A stretch of 64,000 nt of DNA, taken from the NCBI RefSeq assembly GCF_018417635.1, contig NZ_CP071007.1, forward strand, positions 5,084,501-5,148,500, read 5' to 3'. The notes beneath the pieces were generated by a model. It did not search any database. It saw only the letters and a program-made list of their open reading frames with translations, and had not been told where the DNA came from. How positions within the stretch are numbered: position 1 is the first letter of the stretch; each line of letters begins with the position of its first letter. Shown piece after piece: positions 48,331 to 59,071 of this stretch. Source of the stretch: Pseudomonas sp. SORT22 (GTDB lineage Bacteria > Pseudomonadota > Gammaproteobacteria > Pseudomonadales > Pseudomonadaceae). The translations under genes and the position numbers were made by a program.

Positions 48331-49608
48331 ATGATCGAACCCAAGCGCGTCCTGCGCGCCCTAGCCGAACACTGGGCCCTGCTCGAGCCGTTGTGCGAGC
48401 GCTTCGACGGGGGCACCCTGAGCCTGGCCGAACTGCGCCAGCAACTGGCCACCCAGCAGCTGGAGAGCACGCCCCAGGACATCACCAGCCTGCTCGACGT
48501 GTGGATCCGCCTGGATATCCTGGTGCCGGTGGCAAAAAGCCCGAACCGTTTCGAGCTCAACGCCCAGATCCACGACTTTCTCGCTTACCTGCGTCGCGAG
48601 CACCGCCTGGGCCTGTGCCTGGAGATCGAAGCCTACCTGCGCCACCTCGAGCGCCTGGCCGGGCACATCCAGGACGCCTTCGAGATTCGCGACGGCAATG
48701 ACCTGGCGCGCCAGCTGCGCCTGCTCGACATGCGCGTGCGCGATGTACTGAAGAAGCTCGACAACGACGAACAGGCGCTGGTCGCCGTGGCCGAACGCGC
48801 CAAGACCAGCGACCGGCAAATCCCCCTGCGCCAGCGTTACGCCGAAGTCCTGGCGACCTGGGACGAATATGTCGAGCCGATGATCCAGCTGGTCAACGCC
48901 GATGGCGCCTTCGAGCAAGGCGTGCGCAAGGTCGAGACCGTGCTGCTGCGCTTGCTCGGCGAGCAGGCCCGTCTGGGCCACCTGGTCGACGACGACATGC
49001 TCCTGCGCACCCACGCGCGCATCCTCGAGATGCAGACCAGCGCCCAGCTGACCCTGCGCCACGCTCGTGAACTGCTGCTGCCGCTGCGTGAAGAAGCGCG
49101 CCGGCACAACGCCGTGACCCGTGGCGCCGCCCTGGCCCTGTCGGTGATCCGCCGCAAAGGCCTGGACGCCGTGCCGCAGGCGGCCATGCCGCTGTTCACC
49201 CGCCCGCAGAGCACCTTCCTCGGCAGCGCCAGCCAGGTCGAAGCCTACGTCTATGCCCTGGCCCGCTTCGAGCCCAAGCCTGCGCAGTTTCCCAAGGCCC
49301 ACAAGAGCCACAAGGGCGATGCCCCGCGTGCGCCGCGTACGGTCAAGGAAATGCTCGAGCGCTGCGAAGACGCCCTGCCGCTGCCGGACCTGATGGTCTG
49401 GCTGCTCGACCAGGAGCCCGAAGGCGCCACCGACGAGCTGCTGTACTGGTTCTCGCGCCTGTCGCGGGAAAAACGCTTTACCCGCGCGCGCCTCGAGCGC
49501 CGCGAATACACCACCCGCGAACACCTGGTCAGCCTGCGTTCCTTCGCTCTGACATCGAGCCGCGAACCATCGCCTGAGCCAACTGCGAGCCCTGCCCATG
49601 CATCTTGA
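48331..49608 (+). CDS. mksF: condensin kleisin subunit MksF
   Basis: A 425-residue, mostly helical protein, the MukF-like kleisin of the MksBEF SMC complex. The N-terminal winged-helix part (LRALAEHWALLEPLCERFDG) is followed by a helical middle and a basic linker (about residues 310-335, rich in Lys/His). It is first in an operon with mksE (11-base overlap) and mksB, the arrangement in P. aeruginosa. It works in chromosome organisation and segregation. Confidence 0.9.
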   Translation: MIEPKRVLRALAEHWALLEPLCERFDGGTLSLAELRQQLATQQLESTPQDITSLLDVWIRLDILVPVAKSPNRFELNAQIHDFLAYLRREHRLGLCLEIEAYLRHLERLAGHIQDAFEIRDGNDLARQLRLLDMRVRDVLKKLDNDEQALVAVAERAKTSDRQIPLRQRYAEVLATWDEYVEPMIQLVNADGAFEQGVRKVETVLLRLLGEQARLGHLVDDDMLLRTHARILEMQTSAQLTLRHARELLLPLREEARRHNAVTRGAALALSVIRRKGLDAVPQAAMPLFTRPQSTFLGSASQVEAYVYALARFEPKPAQFPKAHKSHKGDAPRAPRTVKEMLERCEDALPLPDLMVWLLDQEPEGATDELLYWFSRLSREKRFTRARLERREYTTREHLVSLRSFALTSSREPSPEPTASPAHAS

Positions 49609-50299
49609 TCTTTCCGAACTGTCCCAGCTCGCACCGATCTTCCGCGAGCTGTTCAAGGGCTTTCACATCAGCCGCCGCGACCCGGAGCTGTACGCCCAAC
49701 TGTCGAACTTCCAGGACCAGTACCGCGGCCTGTTCAAGGCCCTGGGCTTTGAACTGGTGTGCGACACCCGCGGCTTCTACTACTTCGTCCCGGACCTGGC
49801 CGCGGCCCAGGTCAACAAGACTGCCCAGCGCCTGTCGCTGTTCACCTTCATCCTGGTCGAGCACCTGGCTGACCAGGGCCGCGACCCGATGTCGGTGCTC
49901 GACGGCGGCAGCCTGGGCCGCGACGAGCTGCCTTCGCTGCTGGAAAAATACCGCGACCTGTTCATCCAGGCCGAAGTACAGACCCCCGACGAGCTGGAAG
50001 AGAAGATCATGCGCCGCATGACCCAGCTCGGCTTTGCCCACGAAGAGAACGGCATCTACCGCTTCCTGCCGCCGATGCACCGTTTCCTCGACGTCTGCCT
50101 GTCGGTCCAGCAGGACCGCGACCTGGCTGCCAGCCTGCACAGCGCCCTGCCGCTGCCAACGCCGGTGCTGGTCGAGGAAGAGAGCCCGGAAGAACTCAAC
50201 CGTACCGACGACCCGCTGGACCTCAGCCCGTTCGAAGAAAGCGAAGAAGACGCCCTGGCCCGAGCCATAGCGCAAGAGCAACAGGAGATTGACGCATGA
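49598..50299 (+). CDS. mksE: condensin subunit MksE
   Basis: A 233-residue winged-helix protein starting MHLDLSELSQLAPIFRELFK, which overlaps mksF by 11 bases. It holds the kleisin-associated KITE fold, with acidic C-terminal tail (EESEEDALARAI). It bridges MksF and MksB. The end overlaps the mksB start by four bases (ATGA). Confidence 0.9.
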   Translation: MHLDLSELSQLAPIFRELFKGFHISRRDPELYAQLSNFQDQYRGLFKALGFELVCDTRGFYYFVPDLAAAQVNKTAQRLSLFTFILVEHLADQGRDPMSVLDGGSLGRDELPSLLEKYRDLFIQAEVQTPDELEEKIMRRMTQLGFAHEENGIYRFLPPMHRFLDVCLSVQQDRDLAASLHSALPLPTPVLVEEESPEELNRTDDPLDLSPFEESEEDALARAIAQEQQEIDA

Positions 50300-53130
50300 G
50301 CCAGGAACGCTACGGCATTCGCCGCTTCGCACTGCTCAACACCGCCGGCTACAGCCTCGGCCTGTTCCCCCTGGAACACCCGCTGTCGGTCTACGGTGCC
50401 AACAACCTGGGCAAGAGTGCCTCGATCAACGCCTTGCAGTTCCCGATCCTGGCACGCATGTCGGACATGAGCTTCGGCAAGTACAGCCTTGAGCAGTCGC
50501 GCCGCTTCTACTTTGCCACCGACACCAGCTACATCCTCTGCGAAGTCAACCTGCCCCACGGCCCGCACGTGATCGGCGTGGTCGGCCGCGGCCCGGGTGG
50601 CGGTTTCGGTCACCAGTTCTTCGCCTATGCCGGCGAACTGGACCTGGCCCACTACCAGAAGAACGACACCTGCCTGCGCCAGAAAGAGCTGTTCAGCAAC
50701 CTTGAGCGCAACGGCCTCAAAGCCTACGAGCTCAAGCCTGACGAGCTGCGCCGCCTGCTGGTCGGCGGCCACACCTCGATCCCGCTGGACCTGACCCTGA
50801 TCCCGCTGCGCTCCACCAGCGAGCAGAGCCTGAAGACCTTCCGCGCACTGTTCATCAACCTGCTGCACATGCGCGAGATCACCGCGGCCAAGCTCAAGCA
50901 GCTGTTCCTCGACGCCTTCGAGCACAGCCTGCGTTCGGGCAGCGTCGACTACATCGCCGCCTGCGAAGAAGCCTTCCGCGACGTACGGCGCATGGAGCAG
51001 GACTACAACTCGCTGGTCGCCGCCGGCCCGCTGGTCGAGGCCCTGGCCAATGGCGTAGCCCAGCGCGACGTCCTGCGCGGCAAGCTGCATCGCCTGTCGC
51101 CACTGCTCGACTCGCTGCTCGGCACCTGGCAGGACTACGCCAGCGCGCGCAAAGAAGAGCTGGTGATCCAGGCCGAGCACTACAAGAACGAACAGGACAG
51201 CCTGCAGAACGACCAGCGTGGCGGCACCCAGGAACTGATGCGCCTGGAGCGCGAGATCACTGGCGTGCAGCGCTGGCTCGGCGAGTTGTCGGTGCTCAAG
51301 CATCGCTTCGCCTTGGTCGATGACGTCAAGGTCCTGGAACAGCAACTGCTGGCCGCCAAGGACGCCCACGACGAACTGGCCGGTGCCCTGGCGCAGTCGC
51401 GCCAGTTCAGCGCCGAAGACCTCGAAGAGCGTCTGCGCGAGCTGGAAAAACGCCTGAAGTCAGTCAAACAGCAGCTCGACCACGCCGACAACAACAGCTA
51501 CGCGCGCCTGCGCGAAGAGTTCTCGCAGCAGGACGTCGAACGCCTGATGCGCCTGTTCAATGGTGCGCTGTTCAGCCTGCCGCTGGGCGAGCGCGGCATC
51601 GAGCTGGACGACAGCGATGTCTGGGTCAAATCCCTGGAAGCGGTACTCGACGGCTTCAAGGGCGAACGCTTCGAAGCCCCGGGGCTGTCCATCGACCTCT
51701 CGCACATCGAGCCGCCTGCCCTGCAGGCCCTGGCCGACCGCGCCGCCCTGCGCGACCAGAAAGAACGCCTGGAAAAAGAACTCAAGCAGCTCAAGACCCA
51801 GCAGGCGGTAGCCGCCGACCGCGCCGCGAGCAAGACCCAGACCGAAGCCCTGTACCAACAGGTGCTGGATGCACAAAAGGCCCTGGAAGACTTCCGCCGC
51901 AGCGAGACACTGTCCGCCGAGGAAGGCGACAAGCTCGAGCAACTGGCGCAGATGGAAGCGGCCCAGGACGAGCTCAAGCGCTCCAGCGACGCCTTCACCG
52001 AACGCGTCCAGCAGCTGTCGGCCAAGCTGCAACTGGTCGGCCGGCAGATCGCCGACATGGAAGCCAAGCAGCGCACCCTCGACGACGCCCTGCGTCGCCG
52101 CCAGTTGCTACCCGCCGACCTGCCGTTCGGCACGCCGTTCATGGAACCGGTCGACGACAGCATGGACAACTTGCTGCCGCTGCTCAACGACTACCAGGAC
52201 AGCTGGCAGGGCCTGCTGCGGGTCGATGGCCAGATCGAGGCGCTGTACGCCCAAGTCCGCCTCAAGGGCGTAGCCAAGTTCGACAGCGAAGACGACATGG
52301 AGCGCCGCCTGCAACTGCTGATCAACGCCTACTCGCACCGCACCGAAGAAGCCCTGACCCTGGGCAAGGCGCGCCGCGCTGCAGTCACCGACATCGCCCG
52401 GACCCTGCGCAACATCCGCAGCGACTACGACAGCCTCGAGCACCAGCTGGCGCTGTTCAACCGCGAGATCAACAAGCGCCAGGTCTCCAACCTGCAGAGC
52501 TTCCGCATCGTTTTGGCACCAAACAAGGAAGCGCTCAAGCACATCGACCAGATCATCCACAGCGCCGGCCAGTACGAGGAAGGCGAGACCCTGTCGGTGT
52601 TCGACCTCAGCGCCAGCGCCGAGCAGGACAACAAGAACGAAGAGGCCAAGGAATACCTGGCGCGCCTGGTCGCGGCCAACCACAACCAGCTGGGCCTCAA
52701 GGACCTGTTCGAACTGGCCTTCGAGATCACCAAGGTCGGTGGCCAGCCGGTGATCCACACCGACATCGACGGTGCGGCGTCCAACGGCACCACCATGACC
52801 ATCAAGGCGCTGACCAACATGTACTTGTTGCTGCACCTGATGGACCGCGACCTGGCCGGTCGCGTGCGCCTGCCGTACTACCTGGACGAAGCGGCCGACA
52901 TCGACGAACGCAACCAGGCAGCGCTGCTGGAAACCAGCTTGCAGCTGGGCTTCGTACCGATTCTGGCGAGCGTCAAGCCGCAGGTTTCGGCGCATGTCGC
53001 CATCGACCTGGAAGGCGGCAGCGGGCCGAACGGCATCTATATCGACGAGGCAGACTGGAAGTACATCAGCCGCCGGGATGTGGAGAAGGCGGTAGTGCGC
53101 AAAGAAGAAGAGGAAGAAGCTTCAGCCTGA
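50296..53130 (+). CDS. mksB: SMC-like ATPase MksB
   Basis: A 944-residue ATPase. The N-terminal head has Walker A GANNLGKS (residues 34-41); two coiled-coil arms follow (about 235-430 and 500-740, rich in heptads) with a short hinge between. The C-terminal head carries the signature-like region and Walker B (YYLDEAADIDERNQ, about 858-870). It is shorter than MukB, as usual for MksB. No mksG/jetD gene follows; the next gene is convergent creA. Confidence 0.92.
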   Translation: MSQERYGIRRFALLNTAGYSLGLFPLEHPLSVYGANNLGKSASINALQFPILARMSDMSFGKYSLEQSRRFYFATDTSYILCEVNLPHGPHVIGVVGRGPGGGFGHQFFAYAGELDLAHYQKNDTCLRQKELFSNLERNGLKAYELKPDELRRLLVGGHTSIPLDLTLIPLRSTSEQSLKTFRALFINLLHMREITAAKLKQLFLDAFEHSLRSGSVDYIAACEEAFRDVRRMEQDYNSLVAAGPLVEALANGVAQRDVLRGKLHRLSPLLDSLLGTWQDYASARKEELVIQAEHYKNEQDSLQNDQRGGTQELMRLEREITGVQRWLGELSVLKHRFALVDDVKVLEQQLLAAKDAHDELAGALAQSRQFSAEDLEERLRELEKRLKSVKQQLDHADNNSYARLREEFSQQDVERLMRLFNGALFSLPLGERGIELDDSDVWVKSLEAVLDGFKGERFEAPGLSIDLSHIEPPALQALADRAALRDQKERLEKELKQLKTQQAVAADRAASKTQTEALYQQVLDAQKALEDFRRSETLSAEEGDKLEQLAQMEAAQDELKRSSDAFTERVQQLSAKLQLVGRQIADMEAKQRTLDDALRRRQLLPADLPFGTPFMEPVDDSMDNLLPLLNDYQDSWQGLLRVDGQIEALYAQVRLKGVAKFDSEDDMERRLQLLINAYSHRTEEALTLGKARRAAVTDIARTLRNIRSDYDSLEHQLALFNREINKRQVSNLQSFRIVLAPNKEALKHIDQIIHSAGQYEEGETLSVFDLSASAEQDNKNEEAKEYLARLVAANHNQLGLKDLFELAFEITKVGGQPVIHTDIDGAASNGTTMTIKALTNMYLLLHLMDRDLAGRVRLPYYLDEAADIDERNQAALLETSLQLGFVPILASVKPQVSAHVAIDLEGGSGPNGIYIDEADWKYISRRDVEKAVVRKEEEEEASA

Positions 53131-53135
53131 AACTA

Positions 53136-53220
53136 ATCGCGGGGCAAGTCGGGTCGCCGCACCGCCGCTCCCACTGGACCGGTGGGAGCGGCGGTGCGGC
53201 GACCCGACTTGCCCCGCGAT
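53136..53220. repeat. 85-base perfect hairpin built from two REP types
   Basis: Two 39-base arms (53136-53174 and 53182-53220) are perfectly complementary around a 7-base loop. The arms begin ATCGCGGGGCAAGTCGGGTC and include CGCCGCTCCCAC. It separates convergent mksB and creA and could terminate both. Confidence 0.95.
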
Positions 53221-53235
53221 GAACTCAACCCGGTG

Positions 53236-53694
53236 TTACTGCTGGGCCCACGGCAGGATCGGAATCGCCGTCACCGCATTCTGCGGGCTGCCTTCGATGA
53301 TCCGGTCGGAGTACACCAGGTAGACCAGCGTATTGCGCTTCTTGTCGAGGAAACGCACCACCTGCATGGTCTTGAACACCAGCGAGGTGCGCTCCTTGAA
53401 CACCTCGTCACCGTCCTTGAGCTGCTCCTTGAAGCGAATCGGCCCGACCTGACGGCAGGCGATCGACGCTTCGGCGCGGTCTTCAGCCAGGCCCAGGCCA
53501 CCTTTCAGTCCGCCAGTCTTGGCCCGTGACAGATAGCAGGTCACGCCCTCGACCTTGGGGTCATCAAACGCCTCGACAACGATGCGGTCATTCGGCCCGA
53601 CGATCTTGAACACCGTCGATACCTGGCCAATCTCCTCGGCCGATGCCATTACCGGCAACGCCAGCAGCGCCGCTGCAATCATCCCTTTGAACAC
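53236..53694 (-). CDS. creA: CreA family periplasmic protein
   Basis: A 152-residue protein with signal peptide [19 protein letters not shown]. The family motif [40 protein letters not shown] and the C-terminal [15 protein letters not shown] match CreA, a conserved periplasmic protein of unknown function (E. coli creA lies beside creBCD). It is the last gene of obg-proB-creA, ten bases after proB. Confidence 0.93.
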   Translation of the reverse strand: MFKGMIAAALLALPVMASAEEIGQVSTVFKIVGPNDRIVVEAFDDPKVEGVTCYLSRAKTGGLKGGLGLAEDRAEASIACRQVGPIRFKEQLKDGDEVFKERTSLVFKTMQVVRFLDKKRNTLVYLVYSDRIIEGSPQNAVTAIPILPWAQQ

Positions 53695-53704
53695 AGGTAG
53701 TTCC

Positions 53705-54823
53705 TCAGACCAGAATCAGGTTGTCGCGGTGCACCAGCTCCGGCTCGGCGATGTAGCCCAGCAGGCCCTCGATCGCGTCAGACGGCTGGCCAATGATTTT
53801 CTGTGCTTCCAGGGCGCTGTAGTTGGCCAGGCCGCGGGCGACCTCAAGGCCATCCGGGCCGACGCAAACCACCATCTCGCCACGGCGGAAGCTGCCCTGC
53901 ACGGTCTTCACACCGACCGGCAGCAGGCTCTTGTTGTCCTTGCGCAAAGCCTTCGCCGCGCCCTCGTCGAGCACCAGGGTGCCGCGAGTCTGCAGGTGCC
54001 CGGCCAGCCACTGCTTGCGCGCGGCGAGCATGCCGCGCTCAGGCGACAGCAAGGTGCCCAGGCGCTCGCCCGCCTTGAGGCGGTCGAGCACGCGCTCAAG
54101 GCGCCCACCGACGATGATCGTGTGGGCACCGGAACGCGCCGCCAGGCGCGCGGCACGCAGCTTGGTCTGCATGCCGCCACGGCCCAGGGCGCCGCCGGTG
54201 CCGCCGGCCACGGCGTCGAGGCTCGGATCGTCGGCACGGGCTTCGTAAATCAGCTGCGCATCAGGGTTGTTGCGCGGGTCGGCGTCGAACATGCCGTCGC
54301 GGTCGGTGAGGATCACCAGCAGGTCGGCTTCGACCAGGTTGGCCACCAGCGCCGCCAGGGTGTCGTTGTCGCCGAAGCGGATCTCGTCGGTGACCACCGT
54401 GTCGTTTTCGTTGATCACCGGCACCACGCCCAGCTCCACCAGGGTGCGCAGGGTGCTGCGGGCATTGAGGTAACGCTTGCGGTCCGACAGGTCGTCGTGG
54501 GTCAGGAGGATCTGCGCGGTGTGCCGGCCATGCTCGGCAAAGCTCGACTCCCAGGCCTGTACCAGGCCCATCTGGCCGATCGAGGCCGCCGCCTGCAGCT
54601 CGTTCATCGCACTCGGTCGCTTGGCCCAGCCCAAGCGGCTCATCCCGGCGGCAACCGCCCCGGACGACACCAGCACCAACTCGACACCTGCCTCATGCAA
54701 CGCCACCATCTGCTCGACCCAGACACCCATGGCCGCGCGATCCAGGCCCTTGCCATCTGCTGTCAGCAGGGCACTGCCGATTTTCACAACCCAGCGCTGC
54801 GCACCCGTCACCTTGCTCCGCAT
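53705..54823 (-). CDS. proB: glutamate 5-kinase
   Basis: A 372-residue enzyme of proline synthesis. The amino-acid-kinase domain begins [19 protein letters not shown] and includes [14 protein letters not shown] and [20 protein letters not shown]. The C-terminal PUA domain (about 280-372) is typical of E. coli-type ProB. The order obg-proB-creA is the pseudomonad arrangement. Confidence 0.96.
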   Translation of the reverse strand: MRSKVTGAQRWVVKIGSALLTADGKGLDRAAMGVWVEQMVALHEAGVELVLVSSGAVAAGMSRLGWAKRPSAMNELQAAASIGQMGLVQAWESSFAEHGRHTAQILLTHDDLSDRKRYLNARSTLRTLVELGVVPVINENDTVVTDEIRFGDNDTLAALVANLVEADLLVILTDRDGMFDADPRNNPDAQLIYEARADDPSLDAVAGGTGGALGRGGMQTKLRAARLAARSGAHTIIVGGRLERVLDRLKAGERLGTLLSPERGMLAARKQWLAGHLQTRGTLVLDEGAAKALRKDNKSLLPVGVKTVQGSFRRGEMVVCVGPDGLEVARGLANYSALEAQKIIGQPSDAIEGLLGYIAEPELVHRDNLILV

Positions 54824-54856
54824 CTTCTTCCAACCTATTCAGATCTTTAGATACCA

Positions 54857-54882
54857 AAACGCCGCTCCTGAGAGCGGCGTTT
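54857..54882. terminator. hairpin between obg and proB
   Basis: AAACGCCGCTC / GAGCGGCGTTT stem with a short loop and only a modest T run on the minus strand; may attenuate rather than end transcription. Confidence 0.6.
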
Positions 54883-54898
54883 AGTGTACTGCAACGAA

Positions 54899-56137
<1,239 letters not shown>

Positions 56138-56270
56138 TCAGCTGGACGAGCTGAGTGACACAAAGACATAAGGCTCTTGCAAAAGTGAGCGCGGCGGCCC
56201 CGTCACGACAGTAACAACCCACGCCGGCAGCCCATACAAACAGCTTTGCAAGAGACTCACCCCACAAACG

Positions 56271-56300
56271 AAAAAGCCCCGTCGCGAGACAGGGCTTTTC
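56271..56300 (-). terminator. intrinsic terminator after rpmA
   Basis: Read on the minus strand AGCCCTGTC / GACGGGGCT with a small loop, then T5. It follows the rpmA stop. Confidence 0.85.
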
Positions 56301-56314
56301 CAGCGTTCGCGCGA

Positions 56315-56572
56315 TTACTCGGCGACAACGCTCACGTAACGACGACCGAAGGCGCCTTTAACTTCGAACTTGATCTTACCCGCGATCTTGGCGAACAGGG
56401 TGTGATCTTTACCCATGCCAACGCCGTAGCCAGCGTGGAATTGGGTGCCGCGCTGACGCACGATGATGTTGCCAGGGATGATAGCCTGGCCGCCATACAT
56501 CTTCACGCCAAGGCGTTTGGCTTCTGAGTCGCGACCGTTACGGGTACTACCACCAGCTTTTTTGTGTGCCAT
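56315..56572 (-). CDS. rpmA: 50S ribosomal protein L27
   Basis: An 85-residue protein opening [20 protein letters not shown], the N-terminus that reaches the peptidyl-transferase centre. No N-terminal extension to be cleaved. Co-transcribed with rplU, 32 bases upstream. Confidence 0.98.
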   Translation of the reverse strand: MAHKKAGGSTRNGRDSEAKRLGVKMYGGQAIIPGNIIVRQRGTQFHAGYGVGMGKDHTLFAKIAGKIKFEVKGAFGRRYVSVVAE

Positions 56573-56604
56573 GGTTCAAATTCTCCAGAAATGGATTCAG
56601 GCGA

Positions 56605-56916
56605 TTAAGCCGAAATACCGGTGATCTTGATTTCGGTGAACCACTGGCGGTGGCCCATACGCTTCATGTGGTGCTTACGGCGGCGGAACTTGATGATGCG
56701 CACTTTGTCGTGACGACCTTGGGAGATCACTTCAGCAACAACCTTGGCACCAGCAACGACTGGAGCGCCGATGTTCACGTCGTCGCCATTGGCAACCAAC
56801 AGAACGCGGTCGAAAGTCACGGATTCGCCAGTGGCGATTTCCAGTTTTTCGATTTTCAGGTATTCACCTTCGGCGACTTTGTACTGCTTGCCACCGGTAA
56901 CAATTACTGCGTACAT
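56605..56916 (-). CDS. rplU: 50S ribosomal protein L21
   Basis: A 103-residue protein starting [20 protein letters not shown], with GGAG upstream; the 20-codon longer frame lacks family similarity. The motif [16 protein letters not shown] is typical of L21. It is first in the rplU-rpmA operon and divergent from ispB. Confidence 0.97.
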   Translation of the reverse strand: MYAVIVTGGKQYKVAEGEYLKIEKLEIATGESVTFDRVLLVANGDDVNIGAPVVAGAKVVAEVISQGRHDKVRIIKFRRRKHHMKRMGHRQWFTEIKITGISA

Positions 56917-57168
56917 GGGTATTTCTCCGATAATCCTGCTCACCCAGCTCTTTATAGGAAGAGTATTGGCTGGCATGGCTGCATAGGGCTGGAACGGCCC
57001 AGTGCAATTGCGTAAGGCAGGTGCTGCCCAGGAAGTTCAGGGTGCGCGATTGTACGCAAGCCCCGCTTTGCTTGCAAGTCCCACCCCCGGCCCGCGGGCA
57101 GCGCGCCTTGACACGCCGGGACCCGCGACCTAGCATGCCGCGCAACCTTTATGGAGCACCTGTGGCCG

Positions 57169-58137
57169 ATGCAACCCCAAGCTTTCTACCGTGCGGTAGC
57201 GGACGACTTCAGCGCCGTTGACGAGATTATCAAGAAACAGCTGACTTCGCGTGTACCGCTGGTATCGAAAATCGGCGACTACATTACCTCGGCCGGCGGC
57301 AAGCGCCTGCGCCCGCTGCTGGTGCTGCTGTGCGGCAAGGCCCTGGGCCGCGAAGGCGACGACCTGCGCCTGCTGGCCGCCACCATCGAGTTCCTGCACA
57401 CCGCCACCCTGCTGCATGACGACGTCGTCGACATGTCCGGCATGCGCCGTGGCCGCTCCACCGCCAACGCCCTGTGGGGCAACGCGCCGAGCGTGCTGGT
57501 CGGTGACTTCCTGTACTCGCGCTCGTTCGAGATGATGGTCGAACTGGGCTCGATGCCGGTCATGCAGATCCTCTCCAAGGCCACCCGGGTCATTGCCGAA
57601 GGCGAAGTCCTGCAGTTGTCCAAAGTGCGCGACGCCAGCACCACCGAAGAAGTCTACATGGACGTCATCCGCGGCAAGACCGCGATGCTGTTCGAGGCCT
57701 CGACCCACAGCGCCGCAGCCCTGGCCCAGGCCACCGAGGAGCAGAGCGAAGCCCTGCGCACCTTCGGCGACCACCTGGGCGTGGCCTTCCAGCTGGTCGA
57801 CGACCTGCTCGACTACAAGGGCGATGCGCAAACCCTGGGCAAGAACGTCGGTGACGACCTGGCCGAAGGCAAGCCGACCCTGCCGCTGATCTACACCATG
57901 CGCGAAGGCACCGCCGAACAGGCTGCGCTGGTCCGCCAGGCCATCCAGAAAGGCGGCATCGAAGACCTCGAGAGCATCCGCGCGGCCGTTGAAGCCTCGG
58001 GCTCGCTGGACTACACCGCCAAGCTGGCCCGCGACTACGTGGCCCGCGCCATCGCCTGCCTGGACGTGCTGCCGGCCAGCGAATACCGCGATGCACTGGT
58101 CGAACTCAGCGAATTCGCCGTCGCCCGCACACACTGA
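57169..58137 (+). CDS. ispB: octaprenyl diphosphate synthase
   Basis: A 322-residue trans-prenyltransferase making the C40 or C45 side chain of ubiquinone. The two aspartate-rich motifs are DDVVDMSGMRRG and DDLLDYKGD. The start MQPQAFYRAVADDFSAVDEI is the family N-terminus; an ATG six codons upstream has no ribosome site. It is divergent from rplU, the usual arrangement. Confidence 0.95.
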   Translation: MQPQAFYRAVADDFSAVDEIIKKQLTSRVPLVSKIGDYITSAGGKRLRPLLVLLCGKALGREGDDLRLLAATIEFLHTATLLHDDVVDMSGMRRGRSTANALWGNAPSVLVGDFLYSRSFEMMVELGSMPVMQILSKATRVIAEGEVLQLSKVRDASTTEEVYMDVIRGKTAMLFEASTHSAAALAQATEEQSEALRTFGDHLGVAFQLVDDLLDYKGDAQTLGKNVGDDLAEGKPTLPLIYTMREGTAEQAALVRQAIQKGGIEDLESIRAAVEASGSLDYTAKLARDYVARAIACLDVLPASEYRDALVELSEFAVARTH

Positions 58138-58151
58138 TTCGCCACCTCCCT

Positions 58152-58219
58152 AATCGCGGGGCAAGCCCGCTCCCACACGGTGGGAGCGGCCGTGCGACGC
58201 CTCGACTTGCCCCGCGATT
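58152..58219. repeat. compound REP element
   Basis: The outer arms AATCGCGGGGCAAG / CTTGCCCCGCGATT and inner arms GCTCCCAC / GTGGGAGC are perfect, with unpaired asymmetric sequence between them on the 3' side. It lies between two plus-strand genes, the only REP here that is not at a convergent junction. Confidence 0.85.
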
Positions 58220-58288
58220 GCATTCGCCCCACGACAACAAAACCCTATACAATGTAGGTTTTGTACCTGTACGTCTTGAGGAACCTTA

Positions 58289-58630
58289 GTGAGCACTTTG
58301 CCACCCTGCCCCAAATGCAACTCCGAATACACCTACGAAGACGGCGCCCAGCTGATCTGCCCCGAGTGCGCCCACGAGTGGTCGGCTGCCGGTGAAGCCG
58401 AAGCGGCCAGCGACGAAGCGGTGAAAAAGGATGCAGTGGGCAACGTCCTGCAGGACGGCGACACCATCACCGTGATCAAGGACCTCAAGGTCAAGGGCAC
58501 CTCGCTGGTGGTCAAGGTCGGCACCAAGGTCAAGAACATCCGCCTGTGCGATGGCGACCACGACATCGACTGCAAGATCGACGGCATCGGCCCGATGAAG
58601 CTGAAATCGGAATTCGTCCGCAAGGTCTGA
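58289..58630 (+). CDS. PhnA/YjdM family zinc-ribbon protein
   Basis: A 113-residue protein with a GTG start (GAGG upstream). The N-terminal zinc ribbon has CPKC and CPEC, and the C-terminal PhnA domain contains [19 protein letters not shown] and [15 protein letters not shown]. The family (YjdM, formerly linked to alkylphosphonate uptake) has no firm function. Confidence 0.93.
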   Translation: MSTLPPCPKCNSEYTYEDGAQLICPECAHEWSAAGEAEAASDEAVKKDAVGNVLQDGDTITVIKDLKVKGTSLVVKVGTKVKNIRLCDGDHDIDCKIDGIGPMKLKSEFVRKV

Positions 58631-58710
58631 TTCTGCCGGGTTTCGGGGTCGCGCTGCGGCCTCGACAACCCACCGGCGGGAAAAAACCGCCAATAGGCAC
58701 TTGCTATTTT

Positions 58711-58729
58711 GATAATAAGAATTATTCTC
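58711..58729 (+). promoter_or_regulatory. Fur box
   Basis: GATAATAAGAATTATTCTC matches 15 of 19 positions of the Fur consensus, and lies 26 bases before a small gene's ATG. Iron repression of that gene is predicted. Confidence 0.85.
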
Positions 58730-58755
58730 ATTGAACGCTTTCAAGGAGAATAGCC

Positions 58756-59004
58756 ATGACTTATCTGATAGACGCCTGGCTTGACCGCCCCCATCCTTAC
58801 CTGCGCATCCTGCACCGGGAAACCGGCGAGGTGTGTGCCGTGCTTGAAGAAGAAGCACTGGACGAACTGCGCGACCAGGGCGACCTGGATCTCAATGGTT
58901 TGAATTCAAGTGAGCCGAGTGTGCTCAAGGAGCTGGTGAGGAACCTGTTCCTGTTTTGCTATGCCCGGGCGTTGCGCCCTGGCGGTGGAACCGATTGGAA
59001 CTGA
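58756..59004 (+). CDS. small Fur-regulated protein (PA4570-like)
   Basis: An 82-residue cytosolic protein opening MTYLIDAWLDRPHPYLRILH, with AAGGAG at ideal spacing. It has no signal peptide or metal-binding Cys cluster; a helix-forming LKELVRNLFLFCYARAL lies near the C-terminus. A Fur box stands directly upstream. It occupies the position, after ispB, of the iron-responsive PA4570 in P. aeruginosa as I recall it. Function is unknown. Confidence 0.82.
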   Translation: MTYLIDAWLDRPHPYLRILHRETGEVCAVLEEEALDELRDQGDLDLNGLNSSEPSVLKELVRNLFLFCYARALRPGGGTDWN

Positions 59005-59009
59005 ACAGC

Positions 59010-59066
59010 ATCGCGGGGCAAGCCCGCTCCTACCCGAATTGTGTAGGAGCGGGCTTGCCCCGCGAT
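59010..59066. repeat. REP inverted pair
   Basis: 24-base perfect arms (59010-59033, 59043-59066; beginning ATCGCGGGGCAAGCCCGCTC) around a 9-base loop, between convergent genes. Confidence 0.92.
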
Positions 59067-59071
59067 AGGTC

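Noticed and set aside
53136..53220. CRISPR-like repeat
   Set aside because: A single inverted hairpin with no direct repeats or spacers and no cas genes.
58246..58274. TATACA and TTGTACC repeats before the PhnA-like gene
   Set aside because: Spacing is 15, not 18 bp, and the flanks do not match; part of it is probably the -10 region.
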